From contig JAWUZG010000138.1 of assembly GCA_036785705.1 (NCBI GenBank), positions 1,815,501 through 1,879,500 of the forward strand: 64,000 nt of DNA. Direction: 5' to 3'. Positions within the stretch are counted from its first letter, which is position 1; each line of letters opens with the position of its first letter. The stretch is from Acanthornis magna (Eukaryota; Chordata; Aves; Passeriformes; Acanthizidae). Both the position numbers and the translations under genes were made by a program. The notes under the pieces are model-generated. The model was not told the origin of the DNA. It made no database searches and was given only the letters and a program-made list of their open reading frames with translations. Positions 47,001 through 62,000 of the stretch are shown here, piece by piece.

Positions 47001-50000
47001 TTGAGTAATTATCTGGAAACAGCTGCTGATCTTCCCTGTCCCAGGTCTAAGCAGGGCAGCTTTGCAAGGGAATTATGTTTGTTATGGGCTGTGCTCAGTG
47101 TCTACATTAGCACTTTCTAAAAACGCCTGTGGTTTGGGATAGACTAGACCATCCTTCCCCTTTCCCCAGGCAACTAGCCAGTGAAAGCTTTGAAAAGAAA
47201 GAGACACAAATGTATACTTTAACTGTAAAATATATGACACTTCAAGGATACTTTGGATTGCTTGAAATTTTGTAAGCATACTAATTTTTCAGAGTCATAT
47301 TTTGTTTCTTACACTTGCCATTTATTACCACAGGAGACTTGGGGCAAGTGATTTGGAGTTTGTTTAAGTTCAGAAGAGCACTTCCCTGCATTTCACAATC
47401 ATTCTTCCTTGCAAAGGTCCTTTCCCATATGACTGCAAGTATGTTTTGCAGATTAATGAACCAAACTCTTGTGTTCAAGCAAAACCTGCATGACTAATTG
47501 CTCCCTTTTCTGGGATCATCCCTCCAGCTTGGTCAAACCTGGATTGCGGGCTGTTGGAAAACCAACGTGATTTCCCAAAAAGCGATCGGATCACAGAGTT
47601 TCAATGCATTCTGGAAATGGCTCCTGCCTTTGGCGGTGCTTAGGGAAACCTGATGCTGGGGTGGGTGAGAGCCTGGCCATTTCCCCCTTGGATGTTGTGT
47701 CCTATCGGTCAAACTGCACTGCAGAGCTAAAAGCCAGAGCTCCTGCCTGGTGACAAGTACGAGTTCCCTGGGGATTTGCTCCAGGTGGCACCTGCATTCC
47801 CCCTGCACACTGTGTTCCCTCAGGCCTGGCTGACAGCAGTGCAGAGCAGAAGAAGCAGGCTGTGGACGTGACCCGGAGGGGGAAGCAGCAGTGCCACTGG
47901 TGGGACGTGTACTGGAAGGACTGACAAAGCCATGCTGAACCAAGGCCCACGGCCTTTTGTAAAACTTGGGGCTGCTGTAAAACCCCACAGCTCAGGGCAC
48001 AGATGCCTCCTCGGCCCTTTTTTTAAGCCTTCCCTTCTTGGAGAAGGATGCTTCAGAGCATTTGTGATCCCTGGCTTGGCCTCGGCATGTCTGGAAGCAG
48101 GGCAGATGCCCTGCTCCTCATCCTTGGCCACCAGACCTGAATGGAGGGTGCCAGAGGAGGGAACAGTGGTGGCAGGTGCTTTCAAACCCCGTGACTCATG
48201 CAAAGCAAGCCCATGTGTTCCCTCATTGGGATGGCTGCAGGAGTTACCTTGGCTCGCTCCAGACTTTTTCGCTGTTCATGGAATGCAGATGGGCTTTTCA
48301 GTGCTGCAACAGGAAAGAAAGAGGAGCAGTCAGCACAGGAGCAGAAGCAAGCAGCTACCAGGATATTCAGCAACAGCATTTTAATGAGTGCTATAAAAAT
48401 AGCAACACAAACTAGCTGTTCTCTTTATTGCGCTGACTAAAAATAACTCAGGAAAGCTCTGGGAAATCCCATGCTCTCAGCCAGTCCACAGCAGAGAGCA
48501 GGGGGGACGGAGAGCATGGGGAGAGCAGGAGGCACGTGGGCAGGGAGGGGGTGCAGGCTTTGAAACACAGTGGTCTGTGAGACACGTCAGAGAGCAGATA
48601 TATCTTTTCCCTGTCATGTTCCCTGCAGGTCACAGAAGGCACCACAGCTCCAGAAGACAGGTCTGGGAAAAGCAAACACCTGTGAGGGATCTCACCTGAA
48701 AGTAAAACCTGTAGGTGACAGACTTGAGGTCAGCAGGAAAACTAATACCTGCCTCAGCTCTTGGGGTCTGTGGTGCAGCCTCCAGTGAGGACATTGCAAG
48801 GTGATCCTTTAATCCCTCATCTGTCACTGCTCCTGACTGAGCATTTGTCCTGTCCCCTGCTCAGAAACAGCTGTGTGGGACCTCCCTGGGCAGGCAGGCA
48901 GCAGATCATGTCCTCAGCATCTCCTGACTCCAAGGAGGATTAACCCAGAGGTGCTCCCAAAAGAAGGGCAATCATCCCTGGCTCTTGGACCAGTGAGCAC
49001 TAGTCCCATGGAGCAGTCTGTTTTGGAGTCATGGAGAACCTTGCACATTTCCTTGTTTACTGACTGTGGTAGAAATCAAGGCAGAATTTGCATGGTGAAT
49101 GGGTTAATACTTCTCACATCTTACAAAAATTCTTTTCTGTCTGTGTAAGCAGACAAAACTAACTGTTCCCGTTGGGACAAGGAAGGTGTCCTGACCCACA
49201 AAAACAGTCTGCTGCAACTTTTTCTTTGGCAACTGAAATTCTCTTTCCGTCTTCTGAATGGGATCCAATAAAGACAGAAACTATTTTCACGCAGATCTTG
49301 TTATCCTCCATCAGTCTACAGGAGGATGAAAAGAAGACTGGGGAGAAACAGGAAAGGTTTGGGGGCCCTCTGAGCTGACTTTTGGTAGTCAGCACCCAGG
49401 CAACCCCTGGAACATCCAGAGAATCACAGAAAAACACAGAAGGCATAATCCTACACCTGACATTTGGAAAGCAGACAGACAGACAAGCTGGTGTTGCTGT
49501 GCCATGCTCCGGTGAGCAGCCACCAGCACAGGTGACAGCTGGTTTCATCAGAAGCAAAATCAAATAGTGCACATGAGAAAATGAAGTCAGCAAGAGAGAT
49601 GACTTTCCCAGCCCTGCTCGTGTGCAGCACGGATGTTGGCAGTGTCCTACAGGCACTGACCAAAAGCCCTGCTATTCAAGAGGAAAGTGATGCAGAGTTT
49701 AGTAATGTACCAAGATTTTTGGAGGGATTATGTGGGTGCTGCAGCTTGTATTAGTCTGCAAAACAAATAAAGAATTTGCCAGGGGATGACATCTCAGCGT
49801 GAAATGGCTGAGGGTCCGGAGGCACCAGGGCAGAGCTGCTGTGTGTGGCACTGATAAGCATGGAACAGTTGTTTTAAGGTTTCAGTGAGAGGATGAGGTG
49901 GTGGCTGTGTACAGCAGGAGGGCCTTCAAACGCAGCTATTTTTGCAGTCCATCAGAGTGGGGGGGAACCTTGTCTTGGCGAATCCTCGATCCTGCAATCT

Positions 50001-53000
50001 GCCTCCTTTTCCCTTCAGGCAAGTGAGGTGGATCCAGCCCAGGACAAGTGTCTGGGCAGGTCTAGAGAGGATTTACCCACACTCATTGCTATAGCTGCCT
50101 TTCTGCAGGTGACCTTGCACAGTCCTGATTTACAGTGCTTTTGCTGGGTCTGGAGCAGTTTCACTCAGATAAAACAACTGCATGTGTTGGTGCACGAACT
50201 GGAAACTTCCTGCTCAGTGAGGCTGAGGAATGGAGCAGGCTCTGCTTTCACCTGCACTTCTGTGCTTCAGGAGCATGGCTGAGTCCCAGCAAACCTGGAT
50301 CTCCCCTTGCTGTCAGAGGAGCTTCCATATCCAGAGCCACAGGGCTGAACAAATTCAGAGTCTGCTGTTGCCTACCAGTCTGTGCCTGTCTTAAATTGTA
50401 GAGCCTGTTTCAGTAGTTCTGTTTGTTTTGCCAGCTCATTGTTCAATTTGCAGCCTGACAACCTCTGACCATGAGTGCAGATTTGAACCTGAAGTCTTGT
50501 GCAGTGCCACTGCTGCTGAGCATCCTCCTTTAGACACTGTCCTGCCTTCTCCAATGATGGAGCCATCTGAGCTTTCGCATTTCTTAAAGGAACATCCAAG
50601 GAAGAGTGAACAAAGCTCAGATATGCAATGACATTAATCTTTTCCAGTCAAACCAAGCACAGACTGAGCTTTGATAAGGACATTTATCTCACTGTGCTAT
50701 GCTCAGGTAACACTGATACTTCCCCTTGCACTATTCTCTTGGATACCAAAACCCAGCCAAATTTCTAGGACTCACTCCTGTGTTTCCCACTCACTGTGTA
50801 TAGCTGCACTGCTGAACAGATGAGGAGGATCTCTGGGTGCTCAGCAAATCTCTCTCTCTACAAGGGTTTCTACAAGCCCTCAAGTTCTTTATCCAATGTA
50901 TGCTTCTGTCACTCTGACCTTCCATCTCTCTTTCTTTTCTCTGTCTAAAATGGATGAGTTAGAAAAACAAAGTCTCTCCATCCTGGGATTATATCAGCAG
51001 ACAGTGCATGAAATGGGTTGAAATCAATCCTTGTGCAAAATCTGCTGTGCCATGCAAGACCAAGTGCATGCTCCAAGCCTGGGCTCAAACCTGACTCTCA
51101 CCATGGAGACCAGCCATGCCAATGTTTCCTCTTTCCAGAAGATTCTCAACCCCTCTGTGAGAGGGATATGGATCCATTTCTTACTCTCCTGCAATATCTG
51201 TGAAGTGAGATCCTGTCCTGGTGCACCTCCCAGGGCCCACCTCACCTGCTGCTCCTCAGAACCAACAGGGCATGGGAAGATATGATTAACAAAGACTTGT
51301 TTTCCATAAGGAATGTCTGCACATGCCCAAGCCATGGGGAAGCTGTCTGAGGCTCCCATGTATTAAATGCTAACATCTGAAACTTCCTCCTGATGTCAAA
51401 TGCAGCAGTTAAATTCTGTGTGTTTGTTTTTATAATGGCATAAGTGCCTTTCTTTTCTCTTACTTTCAGTGAGTGAACTGTGCTCAAGTTTCCCAAAATG
51501 GTCTTCTGGACAGAAACCAGACTGCAAAATGTCAACCTAGGAGTTGGGAGTGCAAAGAAGCTGTAAGTAACAGGAAAATACCCTTCAGTTGCCATCACAT
51601 AAAATTTGCTTAATACTTTGCAATGTGTAAGGTTTGGGATGTTGGGTGCAGTGTGTGACAGCACAGCCTCACAGAGCAGCCCCAGGTGCACAAACCCCTC
51701 AAGAGGCACTGCTGCCCCATGTGTGTGCAGTGAGGTGTCCTGCACCTTGTCCCAGTGTCCCCACCTTTACTGACTGGACTTTGCAATTTGGGAGAGGTTA
51801 GACATATTTTTGGCCAGTGACTGTGTTCCTAGTTCTTTCAGAACTCTAACAAATGCCACAATATTTTGTTTAAAGCTTTCACTCCTTGAGTTTTGTGATT
51901 AAAGTGCTTGCCCTGTGGTGGCAGGCAGCATAAAATCTGAATGTTTAAAGAAATAAACAGGTGAATAATGGAAAGAGAATGCATTTATCAGTCTTAAAAC
52001 TGTTGATCATTTTGGCTGTCATGATTTTTGTAATCCTGCTCAAGTTTTCCTAATCGTTGATGCTGACCAGAATGTCCTGAGAAGGCGCCTGTTGCTCAGC
52101 ACAATCCTCCAGGAGGACAGGGGATGGACAGGGTGCAGCAAGCAGTGCTAGAGCCATGCTCTAAGAGAGGTGGTGTTCTGCTCTTTAGGCAAGAGCTCCA
52201 TCACAGTCTTCAAGGGCAGCCAGAAGAGACAGAAGTGACACAGCCTCTGGAAAATTGTGCTCTTAGGAGTGAACCCAAGGGGTCCTTGATGGGACAGAAA
52301 GTATAATCCTCTACCTGGGTCCCAGGTAACCACAGTTTTGCACATGGAGCCTGAGCCAGGTCAGGATGGAGTATTCCACTGAGCAGGGCTGAGCTCCCAA
52401 CATCCTTTCTCCAGTGCTGCTACAGGTTTCATGATGCACCTGCAGGTGCAGAAGGGCAGCGTTTTCATTCACTGACTTTTTGTGCTCTAGCAGTTGACTT
52501 TCTGGTGCAGAATGCTTCCATGATAATGCTGTCCTGGGGCTCATCCTTCAGGCTCGAATGCCAGGTGAGCAGGGGTGGATGGGGTCAGAGAGGAAACACA
52601 TTTGTCACTCTGCAGCAAGCAGCCCCTGCGGGGGTTCATTGGCCTCGGGTGTGCCCTGGCAGCCCTGCCCTGTGGGGTCCTGCCTGGGCACCGATCTGGG
52701 TGTGCCTCAGTCCTCCAGGGGCTGCCCATCTGCCCTGGGGCCAAGGCAGTTCCCCAGAGCTGCCTCGCTCTCCAGCCTCCTGGAATGGGCCCTCTCATCC
52801 TCCTCCTTGTCCTGTCACAGAGCTTCCTGACTTTTATAGGACAGGAGATTCTCTGCCCTTGCCTACGTGAGCAGCTTTGTGAGTCTTCTGCTTGGGCTGG
52901 ATATGCTTGTCCTGCTACAGTGACCTCTGGGACAGGGAACTCTACAGCTGAAATTTTGGATGGTGTAAGGCAAGCATCTCTCCTGACTTCAGTTTGAGTA

Positions 53001-56000
53001 GGGGCACTATAGTCTGTGTGATAAATGCGCTGTAAAGCACCAGGGCAGGAAGCAAAGTCTCCCTGGCAGCACTTTGCTCTGAGCTGTGTGGGTCTGAGTG
53101 GGCAGCTGGTGCCAGGCAGTGCCCCAGCAGTGCCCAGGATGAGCACAACCCTCTGAGCCAGGATGAAAAGGGGAGAAAAAGTTACTCACGTGGCATGATG
53201 CCTTGGTCTGCCAGCTGCTCACGGGTCCTTCTCTGCTGGAGCCGTAGCTGTAAAACTGTGAGAGAGAGAGTGTCAGGGAAAGGGGCAGCATTGTACTGAG
53301 GTGCTAATACAGGGACAAAGTGTGTGGGGTCTGTGTGTGTGGCACAGAGGTCTGGCACCGATCCCTGATGCTGCTGGACCAGCCTTGTGAACAGAGTGCT
53401 CCAAGCCAAGGGGCTGCCAGGGAGGGGCTGAGAGCCTGTGCCCACCCTGCCCTGCCTTCTGCACAGACCAGCAGGGCTGGGCTGCTCTGGCACAGGCAGC
53501 ACCCAGTGCCTGGGACAGGCTGAGCCCTGCCTGGCACCTGTAAGAGGGGCCTCAAGTGACCATTTCAGCTCATCTAATTGCTGAGCTCTCAGCTCTGATC
53601 TGGGACATGCTCCCTCACCCCAGCACTGTGGGTTGAGTAGAGCTTTCCAGCTCCATCAGCCTTCTGGGGGCCTGGCAGCACATTTTCAGCCCTTTGAGGG
53701 GGATGCAGATATGCTTGCTGGACCCAAGGGATGCAGATAATGTGGTGAGGAATGAATAGTGCCACCTCTGTGTGAATGCACTGCTCCAAGGATTTGGAAT
53801 CTCCCATATAACTTCTTCTTAGGAGCAATGTGCTGACACATGGGAGTGACCCACTGAGTGGCTTAGTGACATGGCCTCAGCTGCAGAGCATCAATTAGGC
53901 ATCCAGCAAAGAAGCACCTCTCAATATTTACATCATGTAGTGATAGCCCACCACACCTGCAGCCTGCCTTGTGCAAGGCTACAGACCTCTGCATAGCCCA
54001 GAGCTGCACAGGTTAGCTCATCCTGTCAGCTGGGTAACCATGCCTACACTTTGAGTTAGTATCATATTCTACACCTTTGGTTTTGCAAATTTGTCTCCAA
54101 GAGGACACCTGTATCACAAGGTAAAACACAAAACTCAATTCCATGTTTTCCAGCTTAACACAACATGCACCTCAGTCATGACACAGCTGCACACTTATCC
54201 CCTGCCCAACCAGCACAGCCCCAGGCTGCTTCCCCTGAGCTGCCCAGAATATGAGCTGGGTGGGAAGGAGAAGAAAGGCAAGAACAGCATTTTTGTCCTT
54301 GGGAGCAACCTGCTGAGCTCTGCCAACAGCTCATGTCTACAACGCAACTTCCCTGGGATGTGGGATGGAGCTGAAAAACAATCCCTTCCAGAGCAGTCCC
54401 CAAAGCATGAGGCTCCCTGAGATGCCATTGCTTGTGACTTTTCCATGTCCTCTGTACAAACCATGTTTCACATTCAGAGCAAATGTTTAGTGAAGGCTTC
54501 ATGTGGGACAATGATCTCCTGCCAAATTCCAGTGCTTCTTTGGACACCAAAGATAGATTCTTGCTGTGAGGGAAAAATGTAGCCTTCAGAATGTGGTAAA
54601 GTCTGTGTGTGTGCTGTTCTTAAGCCAGGGTGAAGCTGGTGGCTGAAGTGACTGGCAAACCTTGCTGCCAGGGGAGTCTGTAGCCCTCCACTGCCCCATG
54701 GCACCACCCCCAGTCAGCACTGGTTCTGCCTGTGGGCACGGATTTAGACCCTCACACCCTGAGTACCTACACTGCACCCACTTATCTGCACCTCCTGTGC
54801 AGAATCATCCCCTTCAAAACCAAATGACACAGTTCATGCTTTGGCAGTGCCCATGTTTCCTCCTGGGCTATACAGGCAGTTTAAAGGTAACCAGCTTGTG
54901 GCTGGTGTCTCACACAGGGTGAGGTGTACCCAGTTTCTCTGTGTAGAACCTTCTCCGTGGCTGCTCGCAATACTGAAGATCTGTGCAGAGCTTGGCACTT
55001 TCCCTGAGGAAGGGATGGATCTTTAAAGAATAGAGCTAAGGGAGCTCAGAGACTGTTCAAGAATAAAAATGATTTGTCGATCACCCAATGGCTCTCTGCT
55101 GTCCTAGTCCTGGTCCAATATCCTAAGCATCAGAGCGTCCTGCCTTCAACTGAGGCAATTTACACACAACATCACGTCATTAACAGGAATCAGAGACAGC
55201 AAAGCCTTCTCGAGTCACATACACCACCCTGTCAAGGACACAGCAGTGCCCCATCAGGCTGTAAAATATCCTGAGTGAGGATCCTCCATCACTTCCCTTC
55301 ACAGCTCCCACGTTGCCAAATTATTTGCACCATTTCACTCCAACTTCCGACACAGCCAGACCAAGTGATGTACCACATCCACATTGGCAAGGGCGATTCT
55401 AACAGTCTGTGCATTCAAGGCCCACATTCCCTTCTGCTTCTGCTTATTTCATAGCCCTTCCTAGCAAACAAAAAATGCACCAGCCCCACGGAGCAGCCAG
55501 CTGTCAGCCAGGCTGGTGAGGAGAAAAAGCAGAGGGTACAAACTCCCTTGGAGCATAGCTTGGGAGGTGATGATGGTTTCCTGTGTGGTGGGTATAAGAT
55601 TCATCATCTGCCCTGATGCAAGAAGTGATGAAAACGTGTGGTTTCACTGCCATAGCTCTCCTGCTGCTTGGCTGCAGCAGGAGAACTTGGGAACCCAGAA
55701 TTCTCCGATCCCACTGCCTTCCAGTGAGCAGGGCACAGTCTGGGGGATCCCACCCCACTGCAGCTGCTCTGTGCTCCAGCTCACAGCCCCTCCTTTGCCT
55801 CCTGCCCTGGGGATAGGCTGTCACAGAGGGGATCTGGGACTATGTAATGATAATTTTGTGCAAGGAGAAAAGGCCTTCAATTTGGCTTTTGTGCCGATGG
55901 GTAAAAAGGCCGTGACCCAGCAATGTCACTCACTGCCCTGGTGTGACAGCTGAGCAATTCCATGGGCAGGTCACCTCCCCCAGACATTGAGTTCATCGTG

Positions 56001-59000
56001 GGCCATGCTGAGCTTACAAATGTCCTTAAGTCTGGCCCATTCTTAAACTACAGGGCAAGGAGGAAAATTTTATCCAGCCTTGTCTGTTCAGGGCATGCTG
56101 TCAAAAAATGTGAGGACAGGCCAGTGCAAGGACCAGCCATTTCCAGGAGCAGCACGCACTCAGCAGTTGAAACAGTTATTTCAGCCACCAAATATTCATC
56201 CAAATCTTGACCTCCTCATGCAGTAGCATGCACGATTTGACTCTTTTGGTACCTCTATGAACTTCCAAAACCTGTTGCAAACCATCTGAAGAACCATAGT
56301 GGACAGTGTCAGACAATAATGTTGAACATCCCTGCTCAAAAGGGAAGCAGCATCCGAGGCAGTGCTGCAGTTTGCAGCTTGGCAGATGCCAGCTCAGGGC
56401 TTGCACATTTCCCTTACAACCAACAGTGCTTTAAATCAGGGCTGGAGGAGCCTCAGGACCAACTAAACCACCACTTAGCTGCTTCTTTCCTTGAAATCTG
56501 TTGAAGCTGTGTCTCACCCCAGCTGCATTCCTGTCTTCTTCCTTTGCTGCATGTCTGGAGGCCTGAACTCTGAGTGCTGTCACCCTTGACGTATGGGAAT
56601 TGAATTTTCATGAATATTCTTATTTTTCAAGGGAACTGCTCTGCTAACATTTCAGAGGAACATTTATGATACAAAGAGTGGTGGCTGGAGCACTGAACAG
56701 ACAATCTGGGTCCCACTCCCCAGGATCCTTGTTGCCTGTTGCACCAGCTTGGATGGTAAGAAGTGCCAGCCCGGGAACAGCCATGCACGCTGGTCATCCT
56801 ATGCTACCACCAGCTGTGAGACAGCCTTTGCCTTTCTTTCAGCACCCCTGCCCCCTCCTGTGGAGGGAAATCCTGAGAAATCCTCCCGGGGTGATGAGAG
56901 ACATGGCAGACCTACCCCAGTGAATTTGCTTCAACTTTTTCTGTTAGAAATACTCCTCACTTCTATGCTAGCACCAAGTCCCATTTACTGATCCCGGCTT
57001 CCAGAAATGTCCTGTGTTGTAGGGCTGTGTCAGTGATGCAGACAAGACCTCCTGGCATCAGTCACAGCTGCCTCTGGTGGCCCAAGCTCTGAGCACTACC
57101 CATGACTTGCAGTCATGAGCCATCCCCCTCTGTAGGAGCTGACCTCAGAGCTGTAGAAAGCTAAGAGGACAGCGTGGGCCTTGCCTGGCCTGGTGATGCA
57201 CAGACAAGACACGTTCAGATCTTCTCTCCACCCCAGGAATAGGCAGATCTGGCCATCTGTTTCAGCCTGCGAGGACACTTTGTGCCCAGTGCTCAGCAGA
57301 CGATCAGGGTGGGACGGGACTTCTATCACCTGCATCACAGCATCCCCGCACGGGGCATTGCCAGAGCACTCCCACACCATCCTCTCCTTGGGGAACTGGC
57401 TTTAGCAGCACAGGGGGCTGAGCAGCATTGAGGCATGTGTCCCCTGGAGTGGGGGAAGTGCCCTCCTCACAGGGTTCAGGGCTAGGACAGGCAGGCAAAG
57501 CCATGGCTGATCTGATCTAGTGTTGGGGCCAGTCTGGCTCCAAGAAGGAGGCCAGTGAAAAAGCAGCTGCAAGTCACTGTCCCTTCTGCCACCAGCCGTT
57601 CATTCCTGCCCTTTGTGGCGCAGAGCTGGGGTTTGGAATGTGTGAGTGCACCTCAGTGGTGCACAGGATGGGGACAGCTCTACTGGGGTGGGGGGAGTTG
57701 GCAACAAATTGGAAGCAGGGAGGGGAGATACCTGTTTGCAGCAGCAGCAGTTTTGTTGCCCATCAAACAACAGCTGAGCAAAGGTGAAACACAGGTCTGT
57801 CCATGGCCATAGAGCGTACCAGAGGAACCTGGTGACCTGCCCCAGCTCACACACACAGACTGGCACAAAGTGGCCCTGGAATCATAAAATATCCAGATTT
57901 GGAAGGGAGCCACAAGGGTCATCAAGTCTTACTCCTGGCCCTGTTTTGGACCCAGCCACCCTTGAAAGGCAGGACTGCTGCAGTCTTTGGGCTGGCTTTC
58001 CATGTGATGTCCGAGGTATTGTGTGAGCTTGATGGGGGAGAGGAGCTGCCCTGTGGGATCCTCTGACTGCCCCAAGGTCCCAGCAGGGCAGGATCAGGGC
58101 TGGCACTCTGGCGGGTTCAATCATGCTGTTCATGTCCTTCTCAGGACTATGTCTGTTCCTCACAGCTGCACCAGGAGCAGGAGTCTGTTCTCAAAACAGG
58201 ATGTTGGCAGAACCATGGGGCTCCTTCCCAGCCGAGCAGCAGGCTGGCATCAAACTCCAACATGGAGTGATTCTGAGCTGGGTGACAAGCCAGCCAGGTT
58301 CCCTGGTGCTGACACCAACAGAGAGTCATAGGATTCGCTTTTCTGGAGCTGCCATTTTGCAAAAACGCCTTGGCCAGACTTTGTCTTGAGTCGCTCCGTG
58401 GGTCTCAGCCCATCTGCTCTGGCCATAGCCAGGAGCCACAAAGTGATTTCTCTGTAGCATCGTGTCTCCAGGCCCATGTTATCCTCTGACAGCATGGCTT
58501 CTGTGGGACCCATGTGAGCAGAGGTGAAGCTCAGAGATGAGCTGGAAATGGCACTGCTCAGCTGGGACAGCCATGGACAGCCCTCGTCAGTGCTCTCCCA
58601 GGTGGGCACTGCTTTATCTCTGCCTGTGATGTCTCTTCAGAGTTGGGAGCATTTCACTTCTAACAGACAGAAGTGCTACAAATGCATGTGTTACCTGGGA
58701 GACTGCACTGAGAAATTCTACATTGGTGAGAACTACATTTCTAACCCCAAGTCCAGGTCTTCAGGTACCTTGGGAGAGACTCTAGGCTAGCAGAGCTGGC
58801 TAGCAAGGAGCCAGACCACCAAATGGGCACAACCAGCTGTGAGATCCCTCTGGGGGCTGTGTCCATCATAACATGGAGCCCCAGCCTCACCATGGGCCTG
58901 AGAAGAGGCTCTCACCTTGGAGTCACCCCTGCAGTATCCCCCTGAGCAGCTCAGATGTGTCTCCTGAACCACGGTGAGGTACATTTCGATCTGTGCTATA

Positions 59001-62000
59001 ACACATGCTTGACTGACAAAGAAACATTCGACTGCCCACTAATACACTGAGGTATAAGATGCCAGAAAAATGAAACCAAGCACAAACTGATCTGCATCAA
59101 GTCAGTGCTTTACAAAAACTTCACAGAACAGTCTCTTCAGTTACAGCGAGGCCATGGTTTGAACACACACACTGACTGTGACCTGTGCGAGTTCACAATC
59201 TGAGAGGAAACACAGGCACATGCTTTATCTTTGGACACCAAGAAAATCAAAATAAAGGTCCTGCCAAAATGCCTGGCCAAACACCCTACCAAGACCTATT
59301 CTCTTCTGCCTTTATTGACCTGCTGATTTTGGTCCAAATCACTCTCGCCACCGGAGGCAGACAGAATAAATTCCTCTCCCATCTCAGTTTCATTCAACCC
59401 TTATGTGTAAGCATGAATCCTTCCCTTCATGGAGCCAGGCAAGTCTTCTCTGCAAACCCACACCCATGTGTCCACAATTAGGCCTTAGTACCCCATGCCA
59501 AGCCATGCAGAGCCTTATTCATAGTGTTAAACTTTCACTTCTCACCAATTATCTGAACTACCGCTGAAGTTAGGCAGATGTTGGCCTTGTAAACTCTTTA
59601 CATACAGCTGCAAAAAAAGCTCAGGGTTAAGGCTGGATCTGCATTTCCAGCTTTGTTTGCTTTGTCCAATGCCAATGCTTCTCCACTGCTGGAGAACAAT
59701 TGGTTTGTACTCAAAGCAAGAGATCACATAAATTATCATCTCTGGAAAGAGTTAAATGTGTTTCTGGAACAGCACTTGGATGTCCTAGTTGATTTAGTGC
59801 AATCCCATTGATAGTTGGATTGTATGGGATAGCATGGCAGACTTGAAGAATCATCATTCCTGCAAAATTTGTCAGGATGACCTCAGATCAGAATATTTAT
59901 CTTTGGCCAAATAGACAAAATAAAGAGGCACACAGATCCTTGAGGAAGGGAAGCGGGACCCTGCAGGACTGCAGCATGATGGTGATTTGCTCTCTTTCCT
60001 CTGGAGTGGTTCCTGCTGGGAACCACTCCAGAGGTGGAGTGGGATAGCCACGTTCCCTCCACGTGGCACGGCTGTGCTGGTCCTTCACTGGGACCACTGG
60101 AGAGAAGGGAACAGGAGAAACCCCTGTGGTACTCAGGGGATGATTGCTGGGCACACTGTGAAAAGCCACTGCCACCACCACAGCAGCCTTTCCTGGATAA
60201 ACACACTTTTGCGTGCTCCTGATGCTGTTAGATGGAAGTGAAAGATTGGAGATTTGACCCTGAAGCCACACCAGTGCCACCATCTTCTAGGTGCCACCTC
60301 CTCGCTCCACTTTCTGCCTGATGCATAACCCAGAGATTGAAAGGATTCTGGGATGAGGCAACAACAAGTATTGCATCTCTAACTCCCCTAAACACACTCA
60401 CATAGCTCCTTCAGCTGCTCAGCGTGTGCAGGCCATGGAGAGACAGCAAAAGTTTAGTTATTAAGATTTACTTCAGGCCTCTTTAATATTGGCCTGGAAT
60501 CCTTCAAAAGGGATTCAGACTCATCATGAGTCATGGAGCACAGCTAATCCTTCCCAAACCTGGGGAGCAAACAAAGCCTCACACCTGCTGGCTCCAGAGT
60601 GTTTCCAAAGCAAGGGTGCAGTGCTAACCATGGCTCCTTGGGGCTTGGTATTTGTGGGGCTGATCCCTCCTGCCTCTGTGCAAGCCACACAGCTCTCTGG
60701 AACTGTTGCTGTCCCGTGGCACAGCCCCTGAGCTATGCAGGATGGTGTGGGGCACAGCCATGGGCTGTTTGGGACTTTCAACCCTCTTCCAAGTGAATGG
60801 AGGATGGTAAATTGGAGCTCTGCATCTCCTGCCATCCTTGTGGGGCTTTACAGCTGGCAAAACCTGCACACAGAGCAGCGACACCACAGAAAACTGTCCC
60901 ACAGAGACCTTGCAAATAAAAGATTCCATTAAATGTTAGCTTTTCCTTCTCTGTTCCCCATGTCATTAAAAATCCAGCACAAACTAGAGGCAGCTTTATT
61001 GACTTATTTGGGTTTCTCAGTATCCTGGTCTCCTCCCCCCATGTCACACTGTGACAACCAGGGTTCTGCTGTGGCCATGTCCCACATTACCAGTGGTCAC
61101 AGCCGTGGGGACAGCGAGGTGCAGACACGCATTTGGGATTTTGGTGAGCCCAGCTCAAAAAAATCAATAAGCAGAGAAATCTTGTCAAATGGGAAACCTG
61201 TCTTTCACCAGACCATAGCAAGGGACAGCAGTTGTGGGAATAAATCATGAACCAAAGAATGCCCCACAAACTGACTGTCGTAGAAATGCTGAAAGGCATG
61301 TGAATTTATGGATGCAAAGACCCACAAAGTTTACTTTTCCTGGAGAATCATTTGAAAAATATGTTTAGAGAGCCCACTGTTGGTTCCATAATAAAGTCAG
61401 CTTACAAATAAACCAGAAATGAGCCTTAAAAACAATCCTGGTTCATTTGAAAAGAATGCATGGACAACGCACAGCCCATCCTCCGCTCCTCAGGGAGGTG
61501 GCAGTGTTGCTTTGTACATGCTGGAGAAATTGTTACAGACCGAGATTTTTTTTCAAATGAACAGCAGTGCACCATAATATACCAACAAAATTTAAGGAAT
61601 GACTTAATCTAATGAAATGTAAGATCAGAGCGATATGGAAACCACACCAAAGACCTGGACCCAGGCTTTGTATAATTCAGCCAGACTAGGACACTTGTGT
61701 TTGCACACACACTCTGGGGTTTTCAACCAATTGCCAACTTTGTATTTGCTGAGAAAACAAAGTTTAAGTTGACCACCCAGCTATCTAAGAGATCCTGATA
61801 ACACCACTCATGTCTCCCATCAGTATCATAAATCTCCCATTTCATTATCTACAATGCATAAGGAGGCAAAAACACACACAGTGTGGGTGACATGCCAGAC
61901 CGGGTGCAAGTTCCAACGTGACTGCCCTGTCTAGATTTAAAGCATCCCGTACGGCACACGCAGCTCATTTGCCTACACATCCTCACAGATAATTTTCCCA

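Noticed and set aside
48390..48402. CTATAAAAATAG considered as a MEF2 site
   Set aside because: The spacing is two bases too long for YTAWWWWTAR.
59998..60034. Hairpin considered as a microRNA precursor
   Set aside because: The 16-bp stem and 5-base loop are too short and pairing does not extend outward.
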